From assembly GCA_012032855.1 (NCBI GenBank), contig JAAUQA010000193.1, positions 1-6,529 of the forward strand: a DNA stretch of 6,529 nucleotides, written 5' to 3'. Below the pieces are notes generated by a model that was given only the letters and a program-made list of their open reading frames with translations, did no database searches and was not told the DNA's origin. The position numbers and the translations under genes were made by a program. Each line of letters starts with the position of its first letter. Position 1 is the first letter of the stretch. Source of the DNA: Candidatus Competibacteraceae bacterium (GTDB taxonomy: Bacteria > Pseudomonadota > Gammaproteobacteria > Competibacterales > Competibacteraceae). Below are positions 6,172 through 6,529 of the stretch, piece after piece.

Positions 6172-6529
6172 TTATTCGCCGCCAGTCAGATTAGAGAAGT
6201 GCAACATACTGAATTGCCATTTTCCATCTTGTTTCTCCAACACTGCGGAGATGTTGAGCGCATATTCCCGTTTTACGTTTTTTAAGTAATCCGTCACCTG
6301 ACACATAGCCACCAACCAGGCTACATCTGCGTTAACTCCACCGGATCGCCAAGTGCATTCGCTGTTAAAGGTATTGGGATCGTAATCCTTGAAAAACTCC
6401 GTGTACGCCGCCGCGATCTCTTCCTTGCCTACCCAACGCTCACCCGGCCCGGTACCTAGCATAACCGCGTTAGGTTTTGCAGAATACAACGCCATTACGC
6501 CATCCAAATCATGCCCGTTCATGGCGGCG
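6172..6529 (-). CDS. NTF2/SnoaL-like family protein (5' end cut by window)
   Basis: Small cone-shaped alpha-beta fold protein of the NTF2-like superfamily (SnoaL/DUF4440/YybH type), a fold used for ligand binding, isomerases and hydrolases; the exact function cannot be told. About 118 residues are visible. Typical features are the first helix with HDLDGVMALY, the strand AVMLGTGPGERWVGKEEI, the helix AAAYTEFFKDYD, and late strands with ALNISAVLEKQDGKWQFSMLHFSNL. The frame is open to the right edge and aligns with the family a little inside its N-terminus, so the ATG at 6522 is probably internal. The TAA is 21 bases from the precursor ATG, so it is most likely cotranscribed with the RiPP genes. 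Whether it takes part in peptide maturation, binds the product or is only a neighbour is open. Confidence 0.75.
   Translation of the reverse strand, partial: AAMNGHDLDGVMALYSAKPNAVMLGTGPGERWVGKEEIAAAYTEFFKDYDPNTFNSECTWRSGGVNADVAWLVAMCQVTDYLKNVKREYALNISAVLEKQDGKWQFSMLHFSNLTGGE

Overview
The window looks like a gammaproteobacterial chromosome fragment. It carries EF-P next to its beta-lysylation ligase EpmA, a proteobacterial phosphatidylserine decarboxylase and the ribosomal protein L3 methyltransferase PrmB, all closely resembling the enterobacterial proteins in motif order and length. The genus cannot be fixed from the sequence alone. Base composition is mixed, roughly half GC by eye. I see no tRNA, rRNA, CRISPR array, transposase or phage gene.

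Positions 1-3558 are housekeeping. prmB (minus strand, cut by the left edge only a few codons before its expected end) diverges from psd (plus strand). psd converges with epmA (minus strand), with 9 bases between their stop codons. epmA lies 13 bases downstream of efp, so efp-epmA is a two-gene unit coding for a translation factor and the enzyme that modifies it. psd and epmA begin with TTG.

Positions 3718-6529 hold the notable part: a compact minus-strand operon that reads as a RiPP (ribosomally made, post-translationally modified peptide) system. In transcription order it has (1) an NTF2/SnoaL-like protein, cut by the right edge; (2) a 118-residue precursor with a twin-arginine-type signal peptide and a Gly/Arg-rich core carrying seven Trp-x-Asn motifs; (3) a strong intercistronic stem-loop; (4) a 270-residue partner with SPASM-type cysteines but no radical-SAM CxxxCxxC motif; and (5) a radical SAM/SPASM peptide maturase whose start overlaps the partner's stop (TAATG). 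The model I infer is that the maturase, helped by the partner, crosslinks W-x-N triplets into three-residue cyclophanes in the cytoplasm. The rigid product would then leave by the Tat pathway and be trimmed by signal peptidase. There is no dedicated protease or ABC exporter in the window, which fits that route.

Two genes, prmB and the radical SAM maturase, each need two single-base corrections to read through. All four are apparent extra bases and three lie in runs of 4-5 identical bases. Sequencing or assembly error is the simplest explanation, but real inactivation is not excluded. Reconstructed, prmB gives 311 codons with no stop and the maturase gives 375 residues with all expected cysteines.
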